NCBI GenBank assembly: GCA_037127255.1
Contig: JBANSL010000004.1
Span: 53,145,702-53,209,701 of the forward strand
Length of the DNA stretch: 64,000 nucleotides
Source: Persicaria tinctoria
Lineage: Eukaryota > Streptophyta > Magnoliopsida > Caryophyllales > Polygonaceae
Direction: 5' to 3'
Shown: in pieces, positions 24,727-35,874 of the stretch
Position numbering within the stretch: the first letter of the stretch is position 1
Layout of the letters: each line of letters starts with the position of its first letter
Program-made: the position numbers and the translations under genes
The notes under the pieces: generated by a model
What the model was told of the DNA's origin: nothing
Databases searched by the model: none
Seen by the model: only the letters and a program-made list of their open reading frames with translations

Positions 24727-24825
24727 TTGGTAGGATATTGTTGATGTGTTGGTATACCATAATAAGCGAAATGGTATGACATATATGTGCAAATGGTAGG
24801 ATAGTGTTGATGTGTTGGATTCCCC
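24727..24825 (+). repeat. 22-bp motif array in an intron of the DUF1985/ULP gene
   Basis: Cores at 24727 (exact), 24749, 24771, 24793 (exact apart from one base) and 24815, every step 22 bases. It fills the intron between exons 24153-24695 and 24861-25295. Confidence 0.9.
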
Positions 24826-25309
24826 ATAATATGCGACTGAATGACTGCATCTCCTTGCAGGAGTACGTGTCTTTGGATGACGATGTTGTTGAGAAGGATG
24901 TTGAGAAAGATTTTGACAAGGTTGAGGAGGATCTGGTTGAAAAGGACGGTGACAATGTTGAGGACAAGGCGGAAGAAAAGGAAGAGGTGAATGCTGATGA
25001 CAAGGGGCCGGGCAAGCAGGGAGAGAACGTTAAGGATAACATGGCGGAGAAAGTAGAGCTGAACTCTGATCTTAAGGGGCAGGGCATGGGCACTGTTGAC
25101 GAGGTTAAGGACAAGGTTGAGGAGGAGGCAAAGGAGGGTGACCAGGACAAGGACCAGGGAGAGAAGGTGGTCAAGGCTGAGGATCATAGTAACACGGGAG
25201 ACATGGGTGGGGACGTGAAGGGCAAGTAGGTTGGAAAACAATCTGCAAGGGAGGGTTCAAAGGGTGAATATGATGCAGAGGCTGGGGAGGAAAAGATAAA
25301 CCTTACTTG

Positions 25310-25458
25310 TTGGTAGGATAGGTAATCCCTTTTGGTAAGATAGATGTAGCTTTTTGGTAAGATATCAAAGTCAGTTATTTTTGGTATGATAGAATTACCT
25401 AGTTTGGTAGGATATATTTACCCTGGTGGTAGAATATTTTAAGCTTTTTGGTAGGACA
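25310..25458 (+). repeat. 22-bp motif array in the next intron
   Basis: Seven cores at 25310, 25332, 25354, 25381, 25404, 25426 and 25448 (steps 22, 22, 27, 23, 22, 22). Sequences are TTGGTAGGATA, TTGGTAAGATA, TTGGTATGATA and close variants. Spacers differ in every unit while the core is kept. Confidence 0.92.
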
Positions 25459-26426
25459 TTGACAACTGTTTGAAACTAACTCGAGGGTGTGTTTAATTGT
25501 TAGGAGATGAAGCTGAAGCTGAGGAGAGGTAAGCGGGATAGAAAGCAACCAGCCGGATTAAGGGACTGCGTGGTCACTCAACCCTCGAAGAGAGCCAAGA
25601 AGGGCGCAAAGGCAACGTGTCCAGCCACCAACGCGGCCGTAGAGGGGATGGTCACGTGTGCACAGAGAGACGCGCGACTTCATGGCATGGCTGGAGAAGT
25701 TCCCGGCGCAGGTGAAGGGCCCTGATGGGACTCAATTGAACAAGGACTTCTTCAACAACCTTATCTCCCCCGGCATATGGATATCGATCGAGGTACACAA
25801 ACTTTTGTCCTCTTCCACATGTTTCCTTATTCACTTACGTCATGGGATCAAAGCTGATGGGAATTTTGAATGTACCCCTTAACGCAGCACATCCAGCAGT
25901 CCCTGGTCCTGGTACGGAAGGCATTGGACGCCCGGGAGGGTGACAAGAAGTCGGGCGTCGTCGTGCTCGACCCCTACTGGAAAGACACAATGGTGAAGCA
26001 GTTGGACGCAATGAGCGGTGATGTGAGCCGCATTACAGGTCCCAATGTGTCGAAGGCGCTGCTGAAGTACTTTGCGGGGATACTTCCGGACAACCACGGC
26101 AGGACATGGTCAGTGGCGAATGCCAGGATCTTAGCGCCTTGGAATTACAAGGCCAAGCACTGGATTGGGCTCGTCACCGACCTTGTCAGGTGGAACATCA
26201 AAGTGCTGGACAGTGATTGGTACCAGATCAAGGACAAGGAGCTGCAAACCTACCTCGAACCCATTGCAAAGCTGATCCCGGTGGTGATGCAATTTTCTGT
26301 GGAACTTCGTGCCAGGCACACCGTCGATGTCCCCAACCCTCTTACCATTTCCCGAACAGTCAAGATCCCCAAGAACGAAACCTCGTAAGTGTCTCTTAAC
26401 TCGTGGGTTATGTACTTCTACTAATA

Positions 26427-26481
26427 TTGGTAAGATATAAGCCACGTAATGGTAGGATATAATCCAACCATTGGTATGATT
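26427..26481 (+). repeat. 22-bp motif array split by Sirevirus A
   Basis: Cores at 26427, 26449 and 26471, each 22 apart. The third is cut by element A, whose target duplication is the last five bases of that core. The next core is at 36896 beyond the element. With the element and one duplication removed, its spacing to 26471 is again exactly 22. Confidence 0.9.
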
Positions 26482-27490
26482 TGATAAATCCCTCCCTTGA
26501 TGAAAATTGGAATATATGTTTCAAAGGCTTTGACAGGATGTTCTGTGTCAAAGGCCTTGGAGCGTTAACAGTTGATGAAATACAAAACCTATATTATTTG
26601 TTCGAATATTATTTTATCTTATTATATACTTCCGTTAGATTATATATATATATATTGGACTAACCTTTTCAGGAAATATATTCGAAGATTATATCCTTCC
26701 TTTAAATACATATTGAGGAGATCTAGTTCAAAATGGATTATGGCGTTGGAGTATCCATAAATAGAAGATTCAAAGATCATGCCTGATTCGAAGGAGCCGT
26801 TGGAGATCTGGCGTTGAAGATCCTCACGCTCCATGCTCCTATATAAAGGAAAGGAAGGAGAAGACAGAGACAACTAGTGCTACACGAGTTTTCAAGCATC
26901 AAGCGATTCTGTCTTCCAAAGTGTCTCTCTGCTAAGCGCTCAAAGAGTTTGTTGTTTATTTCAAAGCCTTTGAGAGTCACTGTGAGCTTATAGGATATAT
27001 TCATTTAAGTGTTACTCGAGAGTTTATAACTCGGGAAGTTGCACTAGGCTATTGATTTGTGAGAGTAAGAGGATTGTACTAGATAGCTGAGAGAGGTGGG
27101 GCTCTTCTAGATTGGTCTAGGACTCCAAGGGAACGTGAGTTGACTAGATTGCAATTGTATAGGAGAGAGGCTTCTCGGTGAGCTATTAGGATCCTAAGCT
27201 AAGCGAATCAATAAAGCCTTTGAATCCTAGGGTTGTGGAAGAACCCTAAGCGGGGACGTAGGCCAAGTTGTGCTGAACCTCTTAAACAATCACTCGTGTT
27301 CTTTACTTATTGCTTTACCTTATTTCCGCACTTGGTTCGAATTGTTTAACTTTGTGATTCAGGTTTATCTCAAAGGTTTTGGTACAAGCTCCAAAAGTCT
27401 TGAGACTTTCTGCGAAAAACGGGCATACTCTATTCAACCCCCCTTCTAGAGTATTTCTTATTACATTGTTTTTACATTATCGAACCTTCA
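26482..27490 (+). repeat. 5' LTR of element A
   Basis: 1009 bp, TGATAAATCC to CGAACCTTCA. A TATAAA at 26842-26847 followed by an A/G-rich stretch is the probable promoter, with the transcript starting a short way downstream. Contains a TA run 4 bp longer than in the 3' LTR. Confidence 0.95.
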
Positions 27491-27492
27491 AT

Positions 27493-27504
27493 TGGTATCA
27501 GAGC
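27493..27504 (+). other. Primer-binding site of element A (initiator Met tRNA)
   Basis: TGGTATCAGAGC two bases after the 5' LTR. It is complementary to the 3' end of plant initiator methionine tRNA, the usual primer of Ty1/copia elements. Confidence 0.95.
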
Positions 27505-27548
27505 TTTACTCACTGTTTTTGATCTAACAATCTTGTGAGTTTTCGATC

Positions 27549-27576
27549 ATGTCTGGTGAAGCAAGCGGAGGATTTG
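27549..27576 (+). pseudogene. First nine codons of gag in element A
   Basis: ATGTCTGGTGAAGCAAGCGG begins the same gag N-terminus as at 50005 in element C, but is cut after GGATTTG by the gypsy fragment. The next about 210 bp of gag are missing. Confidence 0.9.
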
Positions 27577-28928
27577 TGTTATTGCAGGAGGATGGTCAAG
27601 TATGAAATAAATGTAAAATAAACTCCCAGAAGTGGGTGGACTACTCGCGCCTCATCGCAATTGCAGACATTGATTGATGAAAGAAACTAACTTGCATAAA
27701 AATAAACTCCAACTTACAACCTCTTCTCTTTATGTAACTAACTAATCGTCTCTGAAAATTGAATGAATGAAACTGAGCCCCATAGGCTTTATTTATAGCC
27801 TTCATTCCCTAGCTATTCTAGGAAAGAAGATATCTATCTATATCTAAATTTATATCTAAAATGCTAAAAGATAAATAAATGTTTTAATGGAAATAAATCC
27901 AAATGGAAATAAATCCATAAGGAAAAGATAAAACTAATTAGGTAACATGTCTTCATCTTGATAGATTCCGCCTTCCATAGATAGAACTTGATAGATCCGG
28001 ATAGATTTCAACAACTTCGGATAGAATTTTCCGCCTTCGGCATCAAGGAACTCCAATCCTACTCGGACAAGGCTTCGTCGAGCAGCTTCTGGAATCTGGG
28101 TCTAGTCGACCTCGACAAGGTCTCGTCGACCTCGAGTAGGGTGGCTCGGCTTGGCTTGACTCTGCTCGATGTGGCTCGGACTCTAGCTCACTAGTGCTCG
28201 TCGACGTCGAGTTAGCCTAGTCGACCTCGAGTAGAGGTGAGTCATCGACTAAGCTTCCTCGGGTGGCTCTCCTCGGGTTGCTCGGACATGCTCGGACAAG
28301 GACTCAGGTGCTCGTCGATCTCGACGAGCCCTAGTCGACCTCGAGTAAGGTTGGCCGACTAGGTCTTCTCGAGCTGCTCCTTCCGCTGGTAGCGAGTGGC
28401 TTGGTCCGCGGCAGCGAGTTCTCCTTTCCGCGGCAGCGAGTGGAGCCGCTGGCAGCGAGTCCTCCTGGTCGTCTTCGGCTTCGTCCTCGGCCAGCTCAAC
28501 TTGTCGACTCCGGGTGTGGGCGTCTGGGCTTCGTCGACCTAGACTAGTGCTTGTCTAGGTCGAGTAGGGTTCGGAGTCTGGGTGTCTGGCTTGCTCGATC
28601 AGGGTGTGCTCGACCAAGGCTGCTCGACCATGGCCCGTCTAGGTCGAGTAGGGCCCACTCGATGTCGACTAGACTTGGTTCTCCGATTTGTTCCGCTGCT
28701 TTGACCTTGGACTTCTGTAGTGGTTTTCCGAGCTTTTCTGACTTTCTGTAGAACTGCTGTAAATGCCTCGATTTCTGCGATTTAAACAGAAACTGGTGTA
28801 GATTCCATAATTTTGGCAAATAAGCCTAAACTACATAGATTCTGTACTATTTTAACCCAAATGTATGCAATGTATGCAGAAATCGATATAAAAGTTACTG
28901 TAAAACATGGCAGATTCCGCTCACAACA
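27577..28928 (-). repeat. 3' LTR of the gypsy fragment
   Basis: 1352 bp bounded by TGTTATTGCAGG and CGCTCACAACA, so TGTT...AACA on the minus strand. The interior 28070-28690 is GC-rich and built of many diverged TCGACCTCGAGTAGG-like words. Confidence 0.75.
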
Positions 28929-28940
28929 AACACCCCATAC

Positions 28941-30434
28941 TTAAGCTTGCTTGTCCTCAAGCAATACTTTTAATTGTCATTCAGGGGAAGAATTCAAACT
29001 CTCAACATATCAGATTCATTGCCATATAACCCTGCAATCAATTACCATCCTCGAAAAGGTACTAGTGTCATAGATCCATGCATGTGCAAATATGTAAAAG
29101 CAACATCTACTTACAAAAGGAGGTTTATGCACAACATTCATTCGTGACAAAGCATTGATAATCAAGAAGACTTCAATTTAAGCTCATGAAGGAGTAGATT
29201 GGTAAAAGGCTAAAAGGTGGGCAATTTTTGGCAATGTGGTGCTTTTGATCCGGGGAAATGGAGTATTTCCGAATTTTGAGTTTCATTCCACATTCTTTCT
29301 CCATTTTAATTCATCACCTTTCATATTGCTTTTCTCAATAATAATGTTTTTACCTCTCTAACCTCAGCACTGCCTTCTCGCGAGTCGCAAACATGGGTGT
29401 CATGAATGGCCCCGGATACTTGTTGCTTTGGACTCCTCACAATGTGTCCCATCTCTCCAAACTATTATCTCAGAGAGCAGGGTCAATCTACCTTTATCTC
29501 CTGAGGTGATTGGATTTTCTTTCACTCATTCAATTTTCCATATATTTCAAATAATTTCCTTCCAAACTCCAAATATGATAACAACACAAACACCATATAA
29601 CATCTCCATAATGTAACATCATTCTCAACATAATCCCCGGATAAGGTAAAGAATGGCAACTATTTAGATCATGTGGAGCAAATATTGAAATAAGGCATAT
29701 TATGGCTTTTGTGATGCATAAGCATAGGTAAGGCTAGGAATTTAAACATATGAGCATTTATATGGAATTTAAAGTCCTCAATCATTTTATCATGCAACAT
29801 GTCAAAAGCAATTTCAAATTTTACCTCCTTTCATGGTTTTCAAGAAATAATGCACTTCATTGTGACTTCCCTTTACTAGGCAATTTCATGCTATATCTCT
29901 AATGAATCCAATTTTGCATCGTCGAGTTCAATATAAGCTTCCATGACATTAACCAAAATTTTCAATGGGGGGGGGGGGGGGGGTCATTTTTCAAATTTTT
30001 TTGGAAAACATGCATATAGGCTCATAATGCATTCCAAAATAGCCATGTAGCAATTCTAAGAAATAATGCACAAGTATGCACAAAAAATGTCAAATATGGA
30101 AAATATGCATAAAGTAAGCCCTTCCCCCACCCCATACTTAAACATTACAGTGTCCTCACTGTATAAAAACAAGGAAAAGGGTAAAGAAAGAAACTCACAA
30201 GACATGTGTGCAGAGCTGCAAAATTTTGAATGGAGCACCTCCTAGTCCGAGTATGACTATAGCTTTGATTCTATCCATGGACCTGAAAAGTAGAAGACAT
30301 ATACCAACAAAACAAAAAACAAAAACCAAAAACAATGTTCAAAACCAAAAACCAAAAACAAAGTCTTAAATGTCCTAAAAAGTCTATGTACATGCTCTAG
30401 ATTTTAGAGTCGCGAGGCCGACTTCCATTAATGC
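28941..30434. other. Gypsy spacer, with a G17 tract
   Basis: Non-coding spacer between gypsy pol and its LTR. A run of 17 G lies at 29967-29983 on the plus strand. No protein recognised. Confidence 0.6.
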
Positions 30435-30760
30435 TCAAGGTGGCATCTGTAGAGCCCATGTAGCTTGGGCCTCAAATAAGACTCCATTCTTGTCCATCAG
30501 TTGTAATCCTCCAGAATGGATCTTGTTCACCACAAACGGTCCCATCCGCTTCTTGTTGAATTTGTTTGGAAACCAATGATCCTTTGACTTAGAGACATAG
30601 AGCTTGTCTCCAACTTCATACTCCTTAGGCTCGTCATTGGAAATCCTGCACAATCGCACATACCAAGGAAAACCTCTCCCATGTATAGATAAATCTTTAA
30701 TGGAAATAGGAGAAGAAAGATCCATACCTTGGCTTACCTTCGCAGAAACGGAATCGGGCA
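30435..30760 (-). pseudogene. C-terminal end of gypsy pol (integrase tail)
   Basis: An open frame with YEVGDKLYVSKSKDHWFPNK and KKRMGPFVVNKIHSGG. This is the arrangement (GD.v....s....fP.kf..r..GPF.V) of the integrase C-terminal segment in Ty3/gypsy elements. It is cut off upstream by the junction with element A gag. Confidence 0.65.
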
Positions 30761-31512
30761 CCACCTCCAAAAACTATAGGGCTATTAACTTACTTTATTG
30801 TGGTCTTAGCACTGATGAGTTTAACCGTATTTCATCTTGTAGGTCAGCTAAAGAGATTTGGGACAAGTTGGTCGTCACCTATGAAGGAACGAGCCAAGTA
30901 AAAGACACCAAGATCAGCATCTTTCTTCGAAAGTATGAGCTCTTTAAGATGAAGTCTGATGAGTCAATCAAGGCCATGTTCACACGATTCACAGAAATCA
31001 CCAACAACCTTGACTCTCTCGGGAAGAGCTTTACCAACGTTGAGAAAGTAAGGAAGATACTGAGGTGCCTTCCAAAGGAGAAATGGGGTCCAAAAGTAAC
31101 AACTATAGAGGAAGCCCGGGACCTCACCACTCTACCCCTTGATGACCTTCTTGGAAAGCTGATCACACATGAGATGATCCTTAATGAAGACGATGGAGAA
31201 CTTCCAGCTAGAACTAAGAACTTGGCACTCAAGTCTAAGAAGGATGAGCCCAAGGATGGATCTGATTCCGAAGATGAGGATGGCGATGAGGATGATCCTT
31301 TTGCTCTTATCACAAGAGGCCTTGCTAGAATTCTCAAAATGAAGAAGCAATTCAACAACAAGGATGGATCAGAGTCTTCAAAATTTCGAGGTAAGCCTCA
31401 ATACAACAAGTATGAAAAGAAGACTAAACCGTTGTCTTGTTTTGAATGTGGTGAAATAGATCATCTTGTGAAGGACTGCCCTCAAAAGACAAGGAGCCAG
31501 CCCAAGAAATGA
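30761..31512 (+). pseudogene. gag remainder of element A (UBN2-type gag and zinc knuckle)
   Basis: Begins inside gag (KNYRAINLLYCGLSTDEFNR), continues through the copia-type gag core (SAKEIWDKLVVTYEG, FTEITNNLDSLGKSF) and ends just after a CCHC zinc knuckle CFECGEIDHLVKDC. The frame stops at 31510-31512, where a deletion joins it to integrase through a shared AAGAAA. Frame upstream of 30761 is gypsy sequence. Confidence 0.9.
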
Positions 31513-32278
31513 GCCCATAGTGTCTATTCGGAGTGATCATGGTAGGGAGTTTGATCAACTTCAATTTGATTTGTTTTGTGCTAAATATGGCATCTCCCAT
31601 AACTTTTCTGCTCCTAGGACACCTCAACAAAACGGGGTTGTGGAATGCAAGAACCGCACCTTAGAGGATATGGCCAGGACTATGCTTTTAGAAAATGCAT
31701 TACCTAAAACCTATTGGGCTGAAGCTGTTAACACAGCTAACTACATTTTAAATCGTTGTCTTATTCGTTCTGTCTTAAAGAAAACTCCTTATGAACTTTT
31801 CAAAGGCCGTAAACCACTTATATCTTATTTTAAACCCTTTGGCTGTACTTGTTTTGTTCATAACAATGGAAAAGATAACCTTGGGAAATTCGATGCGCGT
31901 AGTGATGAAGGTATATTTCTTGGCTATTCCACGAGTAGCAAAGCTTATAGAATCTTCAATAAAAGGACCCAGGTTGTTGAAGAAAGTATGCATGTTATTT
32001 TTGATGAATGCAATGACGGTGCTTTGAGTGAAAGTGTTGCAGATATAGATCTTAACATCCATGAAGAGAAGGAGGAAGGTGATGATGCTGCTACCAAGAA
32101 CACAGAGAAGATGCACATGAAGGAACTGATTCTCAACACTGAAGAATTGGCCCAAGGTGTTGAAGATGCGTCCAAAGCCCTTGGTGTCCAATCCAACAGT
32201 GTTGAGACGTCAGAAACTGCTGTAACTGAACTTAACAAGACCATGGAGTCAGATGCACTACAAGTCAATCCCCAGGTT
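31513..32278 (+). pseudogene. Integrase fragment of element A
   Basis: Starts inside the rve core ([10 protein letters not shown], the second catalytic Asp) and includes GVVECKNRTLED with the catalytic Glu. It then runs through the plant copia integrase tail ([38 protein letters not shown]). The first catalytic Asp, the HHCC zinc-binding part and the protease are deleted. Confidence 0.9.
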
Positions 32279-33420
32279 TTGAAAGCTCAGAATTTCCCAA
32301 TCATGTTTATAAACTTGACAAAGCGCTTTATGGTTTGAAACAAGCCCCAAGAGCTTGGTATGAGCGCTTGTCAAAATATCTTTTAGAAAATGATTTTAAA
32401 AGGGGGTTGATCGACAAGACTCTTTTTATCAAGACCAAAGGAAAGGACATTTTGGTTATTCAAATTTATGTTGATGATATATTATTTGGTGCTACTAACA
32501 CATCTTTGTCCAAGGAATTTTCTGACATCATGTGCAGTGAATTTGAGATGAGCTTGATGGGTGAACTCAACTTCTTTTTGGGATTACAAGTTCATCAATC
32601 CAAGAAAGGGATCTTTGTCAACCAAAGCATGTACACTAAGGATCTCTTGAAGAAGTTCAAGATGGATCAATCCAAGGCAGCCAAGACTCCCATGAGCTCA
32701 ACATTGTCTCTAGATCAAGACAAGACTAGAATAAGTGTCAATCAAAAGGAGTATCGAGGAATGATTGGATCTTTATTATATCTCACGACTAGTAGACCTG
32801 ACATCATGTTTAGTGTTTGCATGTGTGCTAGGTTTCAAGCTGATCCTAAAGAATCTCACCTCGTGGCTGTGAAGAGGATCTTTCGATATCTCAATGGCAC
32901 TAAGGAACTTAGACTATGGTACCCAAAGCAAAAGGATTTCACTTTAATTGGATATCCTGATGCAGATTTTGCAGGCTATAAGGTGGATAGAAAGAGTACA
33001 TCAGGATGTTGCCAATTCTTAGGAGCATCTTTGATCAGTTGGCACTCAAAGAAACAAAACTCAGTTGCTCTATCCACTGCAGAAGCCGAATACATTGCAG
33101 CTGAAGCCTGTTGCTCCCAAATCCTTTGGATAGCCCAACAAATGCGAGATCTTGGCATCAACCTCAAAGGTATTCCAATTAAGTGTGACAATACAAGTTC
33201 CATCTCCATCACTAAGAATCCTGTTCAGCATTCAAGGACCAAACATATTGATGTAAGGCATCATTTCATTAGAGATCATGTTGAAAAAGGTGATGTGTCG
33301 ATATCTTTTATTTCTACTGATTATCAATGGGCTGACATTTTTACTAAGCCTTTGGCAGAGGACAGGTTCACCTTCATTAGACGAGAGATTGGGATGCTTA
33401 ACAAGGATGCACTTTCGTAG
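32279..33420 (+). pseudogene. RT and RNase H of element A, N-terminally truncated
   Basis: A deletion fuses the integrase linker to RVT_2 just before [12 protein letters not shown]. The RT active-site box YVDDILFGA is present. RNase H follows with DADFAG, STAEAEYIAAEACCSQ and KHIDVRHHFIRD. The N-terminal RT fingers are missing, so RT activity is not expected. The frame ends at the TAG inside a conserved stem-loop. Confidence 0.9.
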
Positions 33421-33443
33421 GGGGAGCTTTCCCTTTACGAAAG
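33412..33443 (+). promoter_or_regulatory. Conserved stem-loop at the pol stop codon (element A)
   Basis: CTTTCGTA and TACGAAAG arms enclose GGGGGAGCTTTCCC. The pol stop TAG lies in the 5' arm and a GGGGGAG polypurine word in the upper stem. The same structure is at 40972-41003 in B and 56394-56425 in C. Confidence 0.75.
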
Positions 33444-33883
33444 ATAAATTCTACTTAGTGTCAAGACCCTTGAGAACCATGTCAAGGTGTGTGAACAAAA
33501 TGGTGGAGTACATTTACCGGATCATATATTTTTGGTTAATATCTTTTTAGATATTTAATCAATTATATTTGTTTTAATCGGATTTCAAAAATTGTCCATT
33601 TAGTAATTTCCTTAAATCGTTAAAGATATTTTATTTTTGGAAATAGATTTTTTAGTTATCTTGTCCGATTTTAATGGATATTTGAATTTGAATTTGAAAA
33701 CCTTTCAAATTGGCAATGTAATGATTTCTTTCCTTGGAACCCTAAACCCGTCCCATCACTCCCTCTACTTAAACCCAATTCTGTACCCGATTACAACCCA
33801 CACTCAAATCTAAGCTAAATCCCTTCACATTCTCCTTCTTCAACCTCTCATCTGTTCTTAGAAAACCCTAACCGATTTCCTCC

Positions 33884-35513
33884 ATGGCACCCAAAACCAA
33901 GAAAGCTGTCACACCCAAACGACTTGGCGCCACCCCCAAGGGACGTTAGGCCCCTGCTACCTCTCCCACACCTGAACCCGCTCCTCAAGCTATCATCCCA
34001 ACTGTCGTCCAGAGCACCATCGCCGAGAGCTCGGCCATTGTTCCCAAGGGCTCTCAAAAGTGCTCTGCTAAGAAGCCGATCACTGCTAAACAGAAAGGGA
34101 AGAGGAAGATCTTGGCTGAGCAACCAAACGAGGCTGAGGAGGAAGATGATCTAGACGCCCTCCTGGAAAGAGATGCTGCCAAGGAAGCCGAGGATGAGGC
34201 CTTGAGGAAGAAAAAGGCCGATGAGGAGGCCGAACTTGCTAAGAAACTGGCCAAGGAAGAAGCTGAGCGGATTCGGAAGGAAGCCGAAGCCGAGGAGGTT
34301 CCATCCGAGGAGGAGCCTGAAGAAGATGAAGAAGAAGAGCAAGAGGGATCTGGAGAGGACCAGGAACCTGAAGGAGATGAAGCGGGGTCCGGTGAGGACT
34401 CGGGGTCTGAGGAAGAGGAGGAAGAATCTCCCTCTCCTTCTCCTCCTCCTCCCCCGTCTCCGAAGAAGCGGAAAGCCCCTGCTCCCGTCAAGCCTCCATC
34501 CCCCAAGCGCACCAGGAAGTGCACTGTCAAGAGTCTTGTAGCACCTGTCAAGAGAGCTGCTCCAACAGTTGCGCGCAGAAAGAATGCAGACCCCCCGACC
34601 TATATCCAGGTAAATCAATCCTTGCCCTCCTCTTGAGTTCTTTGAAGCTTTGAAGTTACCTTGCATTGAGCTCCTCAAAAAATCCTCAGCCTCGACTCTT
34701 CTTAACCTTGAGACTGTCTACTACCCCCAGCTTACCCGACTCTTCTACATTAACCTAAAAGCCAAAAACGACACCGATGGTTGGTCTTTGGAGTCTGTCG
34801 TCAAAGGGGTTAGAATCTCTCTCAACTCCAATGATTTTGCAGATTTCCTAGGCTTACCTACACCAGTTCCACCCGCTGAAATCCACCCCTCAAAAGAAAA
34901 TTTCATCATCCTAGCCCGAGCCAACTATCTCCTACCCGAAGCATCCAACATCACCTCAAAACAACTCACCCACTCATCCCTAACCCTTGAGGCAAAAATA
35001 ATTTTTAACATCATTGTTAGATGCCTCTTACCCCGTCTCAACTCTGGCTCACTCCTTACCGACAATGCTATGGTCCTGCTCTACCGCATCTTAAATGGAC
35101 TTGATCCTGATCTGGCCAACACTATCCTTGGAACCATGGCTCATGCCAGAAAAGCTAGAAAAGGCTCTCCCCTCCCCTTTGCTACCCTTTTGACCCCTAT
35201 CTTCAAAGCTTCTGGAATTGATGTCAAAAATGAAGAACAGCTGCGTCATACGCGTAAGTTCGACTCTAAAGGCATTGAAAAGATTTGCATCACTCGGTCC
35301 CCCCAAGGGACCTTGAGTCTTGCCACTCCTTCAAAAGCCTTTCCCACTGCTCCAGCTTTCGATGAACGCATGGACAACCTAGAGTTGGGCTTGGAGGAAG
35401 TTCGCCTGGATATTAAGGAGCTGCAGAAGGAGTTGATGACTGAGATGAGCGGGATTTCAAAGATGATGGAAGGACTGTGGATGAGGCTCACTCATGATGC
35501 TCCGGATGACTAA
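33884..35513 (+). pseudogene. Third ORF (Sirevirus 'env-like' position) of element A, broken
   Basis: Counterpart of the intact 570-codon ORF at 56866 in element C. Here a CAG-to-TAG change stops it at codon 22 (33947-33949), and a deletion of about 86 bp near 34636 shifts the frame. Downstream parts are still readable: the acidic Glu-rich coiled-coil segment, the SPKKRK/SPKRTRK basic clusters and the C-terminal plant-transposon domain (LFYINLKAKNDTDGWSLES). Confidence 0.9.
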
Positions 35514-35863
35514 GCCTAAACCCTAACCCACCCTATCCCACCCGTGAAACTTGTTACATTGCTGGTTTTTGGAAACTTTTTCAAAACTTTTGGTAACTTT
35601 TTTGGTGACTGTTTTTACCTCCGCCCTTTGTTGAAAGACAAAAAGGGGGAGATGATCTGTGATACTCAGACTTTGAAAACCTCTGCTTAAAGGTCTTGGA
35701 AGACCTTGGTTTTTGATTTATGGTTTTCGGTTGGATGGTTTTTGCATGCTTTAAAATTTTTTTGATCCAACATTTGTCTAACCCTTGCAGGTACTTAGTC
35801 TGATTTCTATTTTATTATCTTTTTTTACTAAGTTGCAGGGATGCACATGTTTTGTCTTTCATC

Positions 35864-35873
35864 AAGGGGGAGA
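35864..35873 (+). other. Polypurine tract of element A
   Basis: AAGGGGGAGA directly before the 3' LTR. A second copy of the word lies at about 35641-35652. Confidence 0.85.
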
Positions 35874-35874
35874 T

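Larger units (their letters stand above)
27577..30760 (-). mobile_element. Truncated Ty3/gypsy-type fragment inside element A
   Basis: Read on the minus strand: the end of pol (30760-30435), a long non-coding spacer, a polypurine-like GTATGGGGTGTT at 28929-28940 and a 3' LTR (28928-27577). Two segments of the form 'gaggac...taagtatggggtg' (about 30125-30160 and 28935-28965) match the spacer style of Athila/Tat-type gypsy elements. The 5' half is missing, and the missing gag of element A lies at the same junction, so one deletion removed both. No flanking duplication survives. Confidence 0.75.

Noticed and set aside
24503..25241. Ser-rich minus-strand frames of 190-223 codons
   Set aside because: Antisense of the acidic Glu/Lys linker of the DUF1985/ULP gene.
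24727..25458. CRISPR-like array of regularly spaced repeats
   Set aside because: Eukaryotic context, 11-bp degenerate core with 11-bp spacers, no cas genes; these are 22-bp periodic transposon motifs.
30604..30760. Start of a 302-codon plus-strand frame fused to element A gag
   Set aside because: This part is antisense gypsy pol; only the frame from about 30761 is gag.
27577..30760. Intact gypsy element with two LTRs
   Set aside because: Only one LTR and the pol tail are present; the other end is a deletion junction within gag.
34151..34678. Ser- and Leu-rich minus-strand frames over the third ORF (also 57036-57624 and 39775-40420)
   Set aside because: Shadows of the Glu/Lys-rich coding strand, present in all three copies only because the sense ORF is conserved.
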